In this document: positions 1 to 6,563 of the stretch, in pieces
How the letters are laid out: the number at the start of each line of letters is the position of its first letter
Position numbering within the stretch: position 1 is the stretch's first letter
NCBI GenBank assembly: GCA_013695565.1
Contig: JACDAG010000660.1
Coordinates: forward strand, 1-9,250
Source of the DNA: Bradyrhizobium sp.
GTDB lineage: Bacteria; Pseudomonadota; Alphaproteobacteria; Rhizobiales; Xanthobacteraceae
Length of the DNA: 9,250 bases
Direction of reading: 5' to 3'
Notes under the pieces: model-generated
Told to the model about the DNA's origin: nothing
Databases searched by the model: none
The model's input: the letters and a program-made list of their open reading frames with translations, nothing else
Position numbers and translations under genes: made by a program

Positions 1-300
1 CTGTTCGAGAAAGGCCTTGAGCAAGGCCGGCATGGTGCCGAGCCATATCGGAAAGATCAGGACGACATGGTCCGACGCGAGGATGGCGTCGACGGCGGGC
101 TTGAGAGAAACCGGTGGTTCGCCTGAATTGAATTCTTCCGCCGTTCGCAACAACGGGAATTCGATACGCGCAATCTCGATGCGGGTAATGCTGTGACCGG
201 CCAGCGTCGCTCCTTCGGCATAGGCATCGGCCACGGCGTGGCAAAGATGCTGCCGCGAAGAGTCCGGATGTCCTTGAATGATGGTGATTTTGCTGGCCAT
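1..300 (-). CDS. NAD(P)H:quinone oxidoreductase-like flavodoxin-fold protein, C-terminus cut by window edge
   Basis: Reading the minus strand from ATG at 300, 100 codons stay open to position 1, so the C-terminal half is missing (family members are usually about 190-200 residues). The N-terminus gives a first beta strand followed by the loop QGHPDSSR (residues 9-16), then HAVADAYAEGA (21-31), and later a strand ending FPIWLGTMPALLKAF (83-97). This pattern is typical of the Flavodoxin_2 family, where it forms the FMN-binding loop and active-site region. Family members are soluble flavoproteins that pass two electrons from NAD(P)H to quinones or related acceptors; the substrate here is unknown. 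The gene starts 34 bases after the stop of the upstream cytochrome c gene on the same strand, with no clear Shine-Dalgarno sequence, so co-transcription from the FixK-type box at 726-739 is likely but inferred. It could equally be a stress-type or KefF-like oxidoreductase. Confidence 0.82.
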   Translation of the reverse strand, partial: MASKITIIQGHPDSSRQHLCHAVADAYAEGATLAGHSITRIEIARIEFPLLRTAEEFNSGEPPVSLKPAVDAILASDHVVLIFPIWLGTMPALLKAFLEQ

Positions 301-334
301 GCTGGGTCGCTAGTCCGTGATTGGTGCGCGAGCG

Positions 335-652
335 CTATTCTAGCGTCTTCAGATACGACAGCAGGTCGTGAATCTGGTCGGGATCGAGCTGGAACTCCGG
401 CATGGTCGGATGGCCGGTCTGGATGCCTTCGGCGAGGGACTCAGCCAAGGTTTCGATCGGATAGCGCTCGTGCAGTGTCCGGAACGGCGGAGCGATCTTG
501 AGCGGGCTTTGGCTCACCCGGTCGATGGCGTGACATCGCGCGCAATTATTGAGCGCGAAAGTCTTGCCGCGCTGTTCGTCAGGTGAAGCCGCCACGGCCT
601 GGGTCAAAGTGATGAGCGTAAACGCCAGCGGCGCCAGAATTCGTCTAATCAT
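335..652 (-). CDS. small periplasmic monoheme cytochrome c
   Basis: Predicted 105-residue protein. Residues 1-22 look like a Sec signal peptide (MIRR, then a hydrophobic run ending AVAA). The heme c motif CARCH is at 37-41, and a Met in HPTMPEF (M84) is the likely sixth heme ligand, followed by a C-terminal helix containing LLSYLKTLE, as in class I cytochromes c. Exported to the periplasm, it would act as a soluble electron carrier. Longer readings with ATG at 688 or 703 exist, but the ATG at 652 puts the signal peptide at the N-terminus and has a GGAG about 11 bases upstream. A perfect FNR/FixK box (726-739) is centred 80 bases upstream of this start, which would give a leader of about 40 bases from a class II promoter. 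The gene is divergent from the fix genes and precedes the flavodoxin-fold gene. Its partner is unknown; donating electrons to a c-type acceptor such as the cbb3 oxidase is a guess from context. Confidence 0.88.
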   Translation of the reverse strand: MIRRILAPLAFTLITLTQAVAASPDEQRGKTFALNNCARCHAIDRVSQSPLKIAPPFRTLHERYPIETLAESLAEGIQTGHPTMPEFQLDPDQIHDLLSYLKTLE

Positions 653-725
653 TGCAGCGTCAACTCCAGGAGGGCGTGGATTTCCAGACATGCGCCGCAC
701 CATGAAGGTCTGATCGCCGCCTCAC

Positions 726-739
726 TTGATTTGGATCAA
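726..739 (-). promoter_or_regulatory. FixK/FNR box upstream of the cytochrome c gene
   Basis: TTGATTTGGATCAA is a perfect match to the FNR-type dyad TTGAT-N4-ATCAA and to the FixK form TTGA-N6-TCAA. If it works as a class II site (centred near -41.5), minus-strand transcription would begin near 691, about 39 bases before the ATG at 652. The palindrome has no strand of its own; the orientation is taken from the cytochrome gene it serves. No obvious -10 hexamer is seen. Confidence 0.75.
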
Positions 740-991
740 TTGACCGGCCGTAGATCCAAATGGACCCATCACACGAGGTCAGCCCATGCCAGTCGATTGA
801 TGCTCGTTGCCGCAAGCGTATTTGTGATGTTCGATCTTTTGCCGCGGTGTTGGCATGGGACGATCTGCAGACCCATCCAAGGCAATTGGCGCAACAGCCC
901 AGCGTCAAGCGCCGTGCATTCTGATCCCCGGCATTCCTCGCTCAGGACCGTTTGACGGCGCAAGCAAGGTCGCGTGACAGCCGCAATCTGC
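740..991. other. intergenic stretch with no recognisable gene
   Basis: The whole gap between the divergent genes runs from 653 to 1059. Apart from the two FixK-type boxes at its flanks I find nothing convincing in it. Short open frames on both strands lack good start sites and recognisable protein features. There is no tRNA-like fold and no hairpin with a T run. It may hold only promoter spacing, or an unrecognised small RNA driven by one of the flanking boxes. Confidence 0.5.
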
Positions 992-1005
992 TTGATTTGA
1001 GTCAA
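992..1005 (+). promoter_or_regulatory. FixK box upstream of the small gene at 1060
   Basis: TTGATTTGAGTCAA fits TTGA-N6-TCAA. It is centred at 998.5, which predicts a class II start site near 1040, about 20 bases before the GTG at 1060. TACTTT at 1025-1030 is a possible weak -10 element. It shares the run CTTGATTTG with the box at 726-739. Confidence 0.7.
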
Positions 1006-1059
1006 GACGGCGATCGCCGGAGCCTACTTTGCTGACGGTTCACTTTGTGAGACCTCCCA

Positions 1060-1395
1060 GTGACGAATGTTTCGGGCCAAATAGGCAAGTTAGCGCGAGG
1101 CAACGCTTTGGCTGGCTGGGCAAAAGCCATCGTCGCCAGCCTCACTCGGGCGAACAAGTTGCGAGGCGTCAACCGTGCGGAGTTCGAGCAGCTCGCGCGG
1201 GATCTGGCTCTCCCGCCCCCGGAGCTTTACGGGCTTTTGACGGGACGTCGAGTTTCCGCCGACGCGCTGGAAGAATGCTTGGCGGCGGAATTCGCGGCAT
1301 CTCCGCAGCTTGCCAAGCGGCTGCGCGCGATCGAACGGCAGTATCGCGCGGCCCGAATACGCGCGTCCGTGCCGATTGGTCCATCCTGTTGCTGA
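1060..1395 (+). CDS. small protein of unknown function in the fix promoter region (possibly DUF6455-like)
   Basis: A 111-codon frame opens with GTG at 1060, about 20 bases after the start site predicted from the box at 992-1005, and ends 45 bases before the fixN box. The predicted protein is soluble, basic and mostly helical, without a signal peptide or membrane segment. Residues about 40-62 (AEFEQLARDLALPPPELYGLLTG) resemble the helix pattern of short DUF6455-type proteins common in rhizobia, but the Cys-rich tail I associate with that family is not seen; the protein instead ends in PSCC. The middle and C-terminal parts are rich in Ala, Arg and Leu, including a possible helix AKRLRAIERQYRAARIR. 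No clear Shine-Dalgarno precedes the GTG. Frames on both strands compete here, so coding status is likely but not certain. Placement suggests low-oxygen expression alongside the cbb3 genes; the function is unknown. Confidence 0.6.
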   Translation: MTNVSGQIGKLARGNALAGWAKAIVASLTRANKLRGVNRAEFEQLARDLALPPPELYGLLTGRRVSADALEECLAAEFAASPQLAKRLRAIERQYRAARIRASVPIGPSCC

Positions 1396-1440
1396 ACGTC
1401 TCACAAGCCGTTTTCCCCGGATCCCGAAATTTGTTGGAGT

Positions 1441-1454
1441 TTGACTTCGATCAA
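1441..1454 (+). promoter_or_regulatory. FixK box of the fixNOQP operon
   Basis: TTGACTTCGATCAA fits TTGA-N6-TCAA, and the dyad extends one base on each side (T at 1440, A at 1455). Centred at 1447.5, it predicts transcription from about 1489, 25 bases before the fixN ATG at 1514. FixK2 or an FNR-family protein binds such sites to activate fixNOQP in Bradyrhizobium and relatives. Confidence 0.85.
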
Positions 1455-1513
1455 ATCCTCGATGCTGAAGCTGTGGTCATTCGAATTGGCAATTGCAGAA
1501 GAGAAGCGCGCGC

Positions 1514-3166
1514 ATGAACCAATCTCAAACCGCAAAATCGATGACCCACGGCGAAGCCGGTCTGGCAATCGTCTTTGCCGCGTCCGCGTTTCTTTGCCTG
1601 TTCGCCGCGGCCAAGGCGCTGGATACAGCGTTCGCGTTTCACGCCTCGCTGGCGTGCGCCGCCAGCCTGTGGGCCGTCTTTGCGATTATGAACCGGTATT
1701 ACGATCGGCCCGACTCCCTGCCGGCCCGGGAAATCAACGGCCGGCCCAACTACAATATGGGTCCGATCAAATTCTCGGCTGTCATGGCGGTGTTCTGGGG
1801 CATCGCCGGCTTTTCGGTCGGGCTGTTGATCGCGTCACAACTCGCATGGCCTGCGCTCAATTTCGACCTGCCCTGGACCAGCTTTGGCCGCCTGCGGCCA
1901 CTGCATACGTCGGCGGTGGTCTTTGCATTTGGCGGCAACGTGCTGATCGCAACGTCGTTCTATGTCGTGCAGAAGACCTGCCGCGCGCGCCTCGCCGGCG
2001 ATCTCGCGCCGTGGTTCGTTGTCATCGGCTATAACTTCTTCATCCTGATCGCGGGCACAGGCTATCTGCTCGGCGTAACCCAATCCAAAGAATACGCCGA
2101 ACCTGAATGGTACGCTGATCTGTGGCTGACGATCGTCTGGGTGACCTATCTGCTGGTCTTCCTGATGACCATCGTGAAGCGCAAGGAGCCGCATATCTTC
2201 GTCGCCAACTGGTTCTATCTTGCTTTTATCGTCACCATCGCCGTGCTGCATCTCGGCAATAATCCCGCGTTGCCGGTATCGATGTTCGGATCGAAATCCT
2301 ACATCGCTTGGGGCGGCGTGCAGGATGCCATGTTCCAGTGGTGGTACGGCCACAACGCGGTCGGCTTCTTCCTGACCGCCGGCTTCCTCGCCATCATGTA
2401 TTATTTCATTCCCAAGCGCGCCGAGCGGCCGGTCTATTCCTACCGGCTGTCGATCATCCACTTTTGGGCGATCATCTTCCTCTACATCTGGGCTGGGCCG
2501 CACCATCTGCATTACACGGCGCTGCCTGATTGGGCGCAGACGCTCGGGATGACGTTCTCGATCATGCTCTGGATGCCATCCTGGGGCGGCATGATCAACG
2601 GCATGATGACGCTGTCGGGCGCCTGGGACAAGCTGCGCACCGACCCCGTGCTCCGGATGCTGGTCGTGTCCGTTGCCTTCTACGGTATGGCCACCTTCGA
2701 GGGCCCGCTGATGTCGATCAAGGTGGTGAATTCGCTCAGCCACTATACCGACTGGACCATCGGCCACGTTCATTCCGGCGCGCTCGGCTGGGTCGGCTTC
2801 GTCTCGTTCGGCGCGCTGTACTGCCTGTTTCCCTGGCTGTGGGATCGCAAGGGGCTTTACAGCTTGAAACTCGTCAACTGGCATTTCTGGATCGCGACCA
2901 TCGGAATCGTGCTCTACATCTCCTCGATGTGGGTCTCCGGCATCCTGCAGGGCCTGATGTGGCGCGCCTACACCTCGCTCGGCTTCCTCGAATATTCCTT
3001 CATCGAGTCCGTGGAGGCGATGCATCCCTTCTACATCATTCGCGCCGCGGGCGGCGCGCTATTCCTGATCGGCGCGCTGATCATGGCCTTCAATCTCTGG
3101 ATGACGGTGTATGCCCGCGAGGAAGAAGTGACGGCGCCCGTCGCTCTTCAGGCGGCAGCGGAATGA
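1514..3166 (+). CDS. fixN: cbb3-type cytochrome c oxidase subunit I (FixN/CcoN)
   Basis: Catalytic subunit of the cbb3 heme-copper oxidase, which reduces O2 to water at very low oxygen and pumps protons in the inner membrane. The 550-residue protein has the expected dozen or so membrane segments and the invariant ligands. H131 (in RLRPLHT) and H420 are placed as low-spin heme b ligands and H418 as the heme b3 ligand (GHVHSG). H280 (WYGHN), H330 and H331 (GPHHLHY) are placed as CuB ligands, and Y324 as the Tyr that cross-links to a CuB His. E396 (TFEGP) matches the conserved acidic residue of CcoN. These roles are transferred from the known CcoN structure by motif. The start at 1514 is preferred over an in-frame upstream start at 1493, because the box at 1441-1454 puts the transcript start near 1489 and the family begins with a short tail before SMTHGEAGLA. 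It is the first gene of fixNOQP; its stop overlaps the ribosome binding site of fixO. Confidence 0.98.
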   Translation: MNQSQTAKSMTHGEAGLAIVFAASAFLCLFAAAKALDTAFAFHASLACAASLWAVFAIMNRYYDRPDSLPAREINGRPNYNMGPIKFSAVMAVFWGIAGFSVGLLIASQLAWPALNFDLPWTSFGRLRPLHTSAVVFAFGGNVLIATSFYVVQKTCRARLAGDLAPWFVVIGYNFFILIAGTGYLLGVTQSKEYAEPEWYADLWLTIVWVTYLLVFLMTIVKRKEPHIFVANWFYLAFIVTIAVLHLGNNPALPVSMFGSKSYIAWGGVQDAMFQWWYGHNAVGFFLTAGFLAIMYYFIPKRAERPVYSYRLSIIHFWAIIFLYIWAGPHHLHYTALPDWAQTLGMTFSIMLWMPSWGGMINGMMTLSGAWDKLRTDPVLRMLVVSVAFYGMATFEGPLMSIKVVNSLSHYTDWTIGHVHSGALGWVGFVSFGALYCLFPWLWDRKGLYSLKLVNWHFWIATIGIVLYISSMWVSGILQGLMWRAYTSLGFLEYSFIESVEAMHPFYIIRAAGGALFLIGALIMAFNLWMTVYAREEEVTAPVALQAAAE

Positions 3167-3177
3167 GGAACGCTTAA

Positions 3178-3912
3178 ATGTCATTCTGGTCACGGCATCA
3201 AATTTTCGAAAAGAACTCAATTGTCCTGGTCGGAGGAATTCTCGCCGTCATCGCCATCGGTGGTCTGGTCGAGATCACTCCGCTGTTTTACCTCAAGAGC
3301 ACCATCGAAGTGGTCGATGGCATCAGGCCGTACACGCCGCTGGAACTCACCGGCCGCAACGTCTACGTCCGCGAGGGCTGCTATCTCTGTCACTCGCAGA
3401 TGATCCGGCCGCTGCGCGACGAGGTCGAGCGCTACGGGCACTTCTCGCTCGCGGCTGAAAGCATGTACGACCACCCGTTCCAGTGGGGATCCAAACGTAC
3501 CGGTCCGGATCTCGCGCGTGTCGGCGCCAAATATTCCGATGAATGGCATGTCACGCATCTGAACAATCCGCGGGCAATCGTGCCGCAATCGGTGATGCCG
3601 GGCTATTCCTTTCTGTCCGAGACCGAAGTCGATGTCGCGGGAATCGCAGATCACCTGCGCACCAGCCGCATGGTCGGCGTTCCCTATTCGGACGAGCAGA
3701 TCGCCAATGCCGTCGCCGATCTAAAGGCGCAAGCCGACGCTGACAATGCCGGAGTGGACGCGTTTGCAAAGCGCTACCCGAAGGCGGTTGCCCGGAACTT
3801 CGATGGCAAGCCGGGCACGCCCACGGAGATGGACGCGCTGGTTTCTTACCTACAGATGCTGGGCACGCTAGTCGACTTCAAGCTCTACAACGAAAAAGCC
3901 AATCTTCGCTGA
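3178..3912 (+). CDS. fixO: cbb3-type oxidase monoheme cytochrome c subunit II (FixO/CcoO)
   Basis: Membrane-anchored monoheme cytochrome c that passes electrons from FixP to the FixN active site. The 244-residue protein starts with the typical short cytoplasmic tail (SFWSRHQIFEKNS). One membrane anchor at about 15-38 follows, then the heme c motif CYLCH at 68-72, right before SQMIRP. M140 in VMPGYSFL is the likely axial Met. The C-terminal PTEMDALVSYLQMLGT segment is standard for the family. The length matches CcoO, and nothing is missing. A GAGGAA at 3165-3170 lies 7 bases before the ATG and overlaps the fixN stop codon, which suggests translational linkage. It lies 11 bases after fixN and 27 bases before fixQ, within one transcription unit. 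Confidence 0.98.
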   Translation: MSFWSRHQIFEKNSIVLVGGILAVIAIGGLVEITPLFYLKSTIEVVDGIRPYTPLELTGRNVYVREGCYLCHSQMIRPLRDEVERYGHFSLAAESMYDHPFQWGSKRTGPDLARVGAKYSDEWHVTHLNNPRAIVPQSVMPGYSFLSETEVDVAGIADHLRTSRMVGVPYSDEQIANAVADLKAQADADNAGVDAFAKRYPKAVARNFDGKPGTPTEMDALVSYLQMLGTLVDFKLYNEKANLR

Positions 3913-3939
3913 GCAAATCCTCGCCGAGAAAGCAGAACG

Positions 3940-4104
3940 ATGAAAGCCATCCTGACGGTGCAGAATATTACATCGGATTTCGTCACGTCCTTCTGGACGC
4001 CGATCTTCGTCGCGATTTTCATTGCGATCGTGACCTACGCCCTTTGGCCGCGCAACAAGGCGGACTTCGACGAAGCAGCGAAAATTCCGTTGCGGGAGGA
4101 GTGA
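3940..4104 (+). CDS. fixQ: small cbb3 oxidase subunit (FixQ/CcoQ)
   Basis: A 54-residue single-pass membrane protein: a short N-terminus, then a hydrophobic segment at about 18-36 (containing TPIFVAIFIAIVTYALWP), then an acidic and basic tail ending PLREE. The WP(R/K)NK boundary after the membrane segment and the position between fixO and fixP identify it as FixQ/CcoQ. In other bacteria this subunit helps keep the cbb3 complex stable or correctly assembled; it carries no cofactor. The ribosome binding site is weak (a purine run at 3926-3932). Its last codons (GAG GAG) form the likely Shine-Dalgarno sequence of fixP. Confidence 0.95.
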   Translation: MKAILTVQNITSDFVTSFWTPIFVAIFIAIVTYALWPRNKADFDEAAKIPLREE

Positions 4105-4111
4105 CGGGATC

Positions 4112-4984
4112 ATGACCGAGCACAGCGATTTCGACAACGTCTCCGGCAAGACGACCACCGGCCACGAGTGGGACGGAATCAAGGAATTGAACACGCCGCT
4201 GCCGCGCTGGTGGGTGATCACCTTCTACCTCACCATCGTCTGGGCGGTCGGCTACTGGGTCGTGTATCCGGCGTGGCCGATGCTGTGGAGCCATACGTCA
4301 GGCATTCTGAACTACTCCTCGCGCGCGGAGGTCGCCGTCGACCTCGCCAATCTGGAAAAGATCCGCGGCGACAAGATGGTCGTGCTCGGCGCGGCGCCGC
4401 TGGCAGAAATCGAGAAGGACCCGGCATTGCTCGCCCTGGCACGCGCCCGCGGCAAGACGGTTTTCGGCGACAATTGCGCGCCATGCCATGGCAGCGGCGG
4501 CTCCGGTACAAAAGGCTATCCAAATCTGAACGATGACGAATGGCTGTGGGGCGGCTCACTCGACCAGATCTTGCAGACGATCCAGTTTGGCGTGCGTTCC
4601 GGGCATGCAAAAGCCCACGAGAGCGCCATGCTGGCGTTCGGCAAGGAAGGCGTCCTCAAAAAGGATCAGATCGTCACGGTTGCCAATTACGTCCGATCCT
4701 TGTCGGGCTTATCGATCAGCGCGGGCTATGACGGTTCGGCGGGGGTGAAAATCTTCACGGATAACTGCACGTCGTGCCATGGCGACGCCGGCAAAGGGAA
4801 CCAGGAACTCGGTGCGCCTGATCTCACCGACAAGATCTGGCTCTATGGCTCGGACGAGGCGACGTTGGTCGAAACCATTACCAATGGCCGTGCCGGCGTC
4901 ATGCCCGCCTGGGTCGGCCGTCTCGACCCCTCCACGATCAAGGCGTTGACCGTTTACGTTCACTCGCTCGGCGGGGGCAAGTAA
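4112..4984 (+). CDS. fixP: cbb3-type oxidase diheme cytochrome c subunit III (FixP/CcoP)
   Basis: Diheme cytochrome c that takes electrons from the bc1 complex or soluble cytochrome c and hands them to FixO. The 290-residue protein has a cytoplasmic N-terminus with the family motif HEWDGIKELNTPLPRWW (18-34), one membrane anchor at about 33-54, and two periplasmic cytochrome c domains. The first heme site is CAPCH (122-126) with M173 as the likely ligand. The second is CTSCH (219-223) with M264 in GVMPAWVGRL. The spacing and length are normal for CcoP of Alphaproteobacteria. The gene starts 7 bases after fixQ, and its GGAGGA (4095-4100) lies inside the fixQ end. It ends the fixNOQP group; no clear hairpin terminator follows, so some read-through into fixG is possible. 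Confidence 0.98.
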   Translation: MTEHSDFDNVSGKTTTGHEWDGIKELNTPLPRWWVITFYLTIVWAVGYWVVYPAWPMLWSHTSGILNYSSRAEVAVDLANLEKIRGDKMVVLGAAPLAEIEKDPALLALARARGKTVFGDNCAPCHGSGGSGTKGYPNLNDDEWLWGGSLDQILQTIQFGVRSGHAKAHESAMLAFGKEGVLKKDQIVTVANYVRSLSGLSISAGYDGSAGVKIFTDNCTSCHGDAGKGNQELGAPDLTDKIWLYGSDEATLVETITNGRAGVMPAWVGRLDPSTIKALTVYVHSLGGGK

Positions 4985-5011
4985 CGCGGGCAGGGGAACT
5001 GTGAGCGTTGT

Positions 5012-5025
5012 TTGAGGTGGATCAA
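5012..5025 (+). promoter_or_regulatory. FixK box of the fixGHI(S) operon
   Basis: TTGAGGTGGATCAA fits TTGA-N6-TCAA. It is centred at 5018.5, predicting transcription from about 5060, 21 bases before the fixG ATG at 5081. TAAAGT at 5047-5052 is a possible -10 element. It lies 28 bases past the fixP stop, so fixGHI can be induced apart from fixNOQP. Confidence 0.78.
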
Positions 5026-5080
5026 TCGCGGTTGCGGGGGCGGGACTAAAGTCCACGCCGGACATGAGATCAACCCAGCG

Positions 5081-6544
5081 ATGAACAAGCCCGTCAAACC
5101 AATCGACCTGCAGCTGGAAGACGACGGGCCGCTTTATGTAGCCCAGAAGAAGGTCTTTCCGCAGAGCGTTTCCGGGACCTATCGCCGGATCAAATGGGGC
5201 CTGATGGCGTTCTGTCTCGGCGTCTATTATTTGCTACCGTTCGTGCGGTGGAATCGCGGCCTCGGCGCGCCCGATCAGGCGGTGCTCGTCGACCTGCCGA
5301 ACAGCCGCTTTTACTTCTTCTTCATCGAGTTGTGGCCGCAGGAGGTCTACTATTTCACCGGGCTGCTGATTGTCGCCGCCATCACGCTTTTTCTGATGAA
5401 TTCGGTGGGTGGCCGCATCTGGTGCGGATATCTCTGCCCGCAAACGGTGTGGACGGATCTCTTCTATGCCGTCGAGCGATTGGTCGAGGGCGATCGCCGC
5501 GAGCGGATGCGCAAGGACGCCGCGCGCGGTACCATGAAGCTGCAGCGCTTTTCCGAGCTCCTTCTGAAGCATTCGATCTGGCTGATGATCGCGTGGTGGA
5601 CCGGTGGCGCCTGGGTTCTTTATTTCAACGATGCACCGACACTGGTGAAGCAGTTGGTGACGTTCCAGGCGCCGATGCTGGCCTATATCTGGATCGCGAT
5701 TCTGACGGCGACGACCTATGTGCTCGCCGGCTTCATGCGCGAGCAGGTCTGCGTCTATATGTGCCCATGGCCGCGTATTCAGGCCGCACTCACCGACGAA
5801 TGGGCGCTCAACGTCACCTACAAATACGACCGCGGTGAAAAACGCACCTCGCTGAAGAAAGCGAACGAGTTACGCACGCGCGGCGAACCGGTCGGTGACT
5901 GCATCGATTGTTACCAATGCGTCGCCGTCTGTCCGACCGGGATCGATATCCGTGACGGCGCGCAGCTCGATTGTATCCAGTGCGGCCTGTGCATCGATGC
6001 CTGCGACGTCGTGATGGCTAAGATCGGTCGGGAAACCCGCCTGATCGGATATGACAACGATATCAATATTCACCGCCGTCAGGCCGGCAAGCCGCCGGTC
6101 TACCGCGTCGTGCGGCCGCGTACCGTCGTCTACTCCGCGATGATTGCCGGCATTGGCGCGGTTATGCTGTACGCGCTGCTGACGCGGACACTGCTCGACG
6201 TCAACGTGCTGCACGACCGTAATCCGGTTGCGGTGAAGCTGAGCGACGGATCGATCCGCAATGCCTATACCGTCCGCCTGTTGAACAAGCGCGGCTTCGA
6301 CCGCGTCATCGCGATCGATATCGACGGCCCCGTCAACGCAATAGTTCATGTCGTCGGCGCCGATTCCGTTACCCCGGACCGGCCGATGATTATCCTGGCG
6401 CGAGACACGACCACCGAGTTGCGTCTTCTGGTGACGGCGCCTGCCGCCAACAATCCGGAGAAGTCGACCCCGGTGAATTTCCGCGTCACCGACATAGGCC
6501 TCGGCGAGGTGGCATCCGCCACCGATAATTTCGTAACGCCATGA
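5081..6544 (+). CDS. fixG: cbb3 oxidase assembly membrane ferredoxin (FixG/CcoG)
   Basis: Membrane Fe-S protein needed for cbb3 oxidase biogenesis; the homologue CcoG has been reported to reduce Cu(II) to Cu(I) for copper delivery. The 487-residue protein has about five membrane segments (near 39-57, 90-107, 166-182, 200-218 and 349-366). Cys pairs sit at 115/119 (WCGYLCPQTVW) and 224/228 (CVYMCPWPR). Two 4Fe-4S motifs follow, with Cys at 274, 277, 280, 284 and at 298, 301, 304, 308. A periplasmic C-terminal domain (about 370-487) looks immunoglobulin-like, as is usual for the family. The ATG at 5081 is chosen because the frame upstream overlaps the FixK box and lies before the predicted transcript start near 5060; the protein then begins MNKPVKPIDLQ, as in relatives. 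The ribosome binding site is weak. fixH follows after 19 bases. Confidence 0.97.
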   Translation: MNKPVKPIDLQLEDDGPLYVAQKKVFPQSVSGTYRRIKWGLMAFCLGVYYLLPFVRWNRGLGAPDQAVLVDLPNSRFYFFFIELWPQEVYYFTGLLIVAAITLFLMNSVGGRIWCGYLCPQTVWTDLFYAVERLVEGDRRERMRKDAARGTMKLQRFSELLLKHSIWLMIAWWTGGAWVLYFNDAPTLVKQLVTFQAPMLAYIWIAILTATTYVLAGFMREQVCVYMCPWPRIQAALTDEWALNVTYKYDRGEKRTSLKKANELRTRGEPVGDCIDCYQCVAVCPTGIDIRDGAQLDCIQCGLCIDACDVVMAKIGRETRLIGYDNDINIHRRQAGKPPVYRVVRPRTVVYSAMIAGIGAVMLYALLTRTLLDVNVLHDRNPVAVKLSDGSIRNAYTVRLLNKRGFDRVIAIDIDGPVNAIVHVVGADSVTPDRPMIILARDTTTELRLLVTAPAANNPEKSTPVNFRVTDIGLGEVASATDNFVTP

Positions 6545-6563
6545 GTTCCCGAAGGAGCTTCGT

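Noticed and set aside
193..501. A + strand 102-codon frame across the flavoprotein and cytochrome genes
   Set aside because: It overlaps two minus-strand genes with clear motifs, has no ribosome binding site, and its Arg/Ser/Gly-rich product matches nothing known to me.
1493..1513. An upstream start for fixN, adding seven residues
   Set aside because: The predicted transcript start from the FixK box is near 1489, leaving almost no leader. The ATG at 1514 gives an N-terminus like that of the family.
1029..1517. A + strand 162-codon frame overlapping the small gene at 1060 and the fixN box
   Set aside because: It would start before the start site predicted from the 992-1005 box, runs through the fixN FixK box into the fixN start, and has an Arg/Ala/Ser-rich composition typical of an off-frame reading. 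The frame from 1060 reads more like a protein.
1835..3025. A 396-codon open frame on the minus strand opposite fixN
   Set aside because: It is low-complexity (His, Asp, Gln, Arg, Glu) and complementary to conserved FixN transmembrane codons; a shadow frame of a GC-rich gene.
5012..5080. An upstream TTG start for fixG, adding 23 residues
   Set aside because: It begins inside the FixK box and before the predicted transcript start, and the added residues do not look like a CcoG N-terminus.
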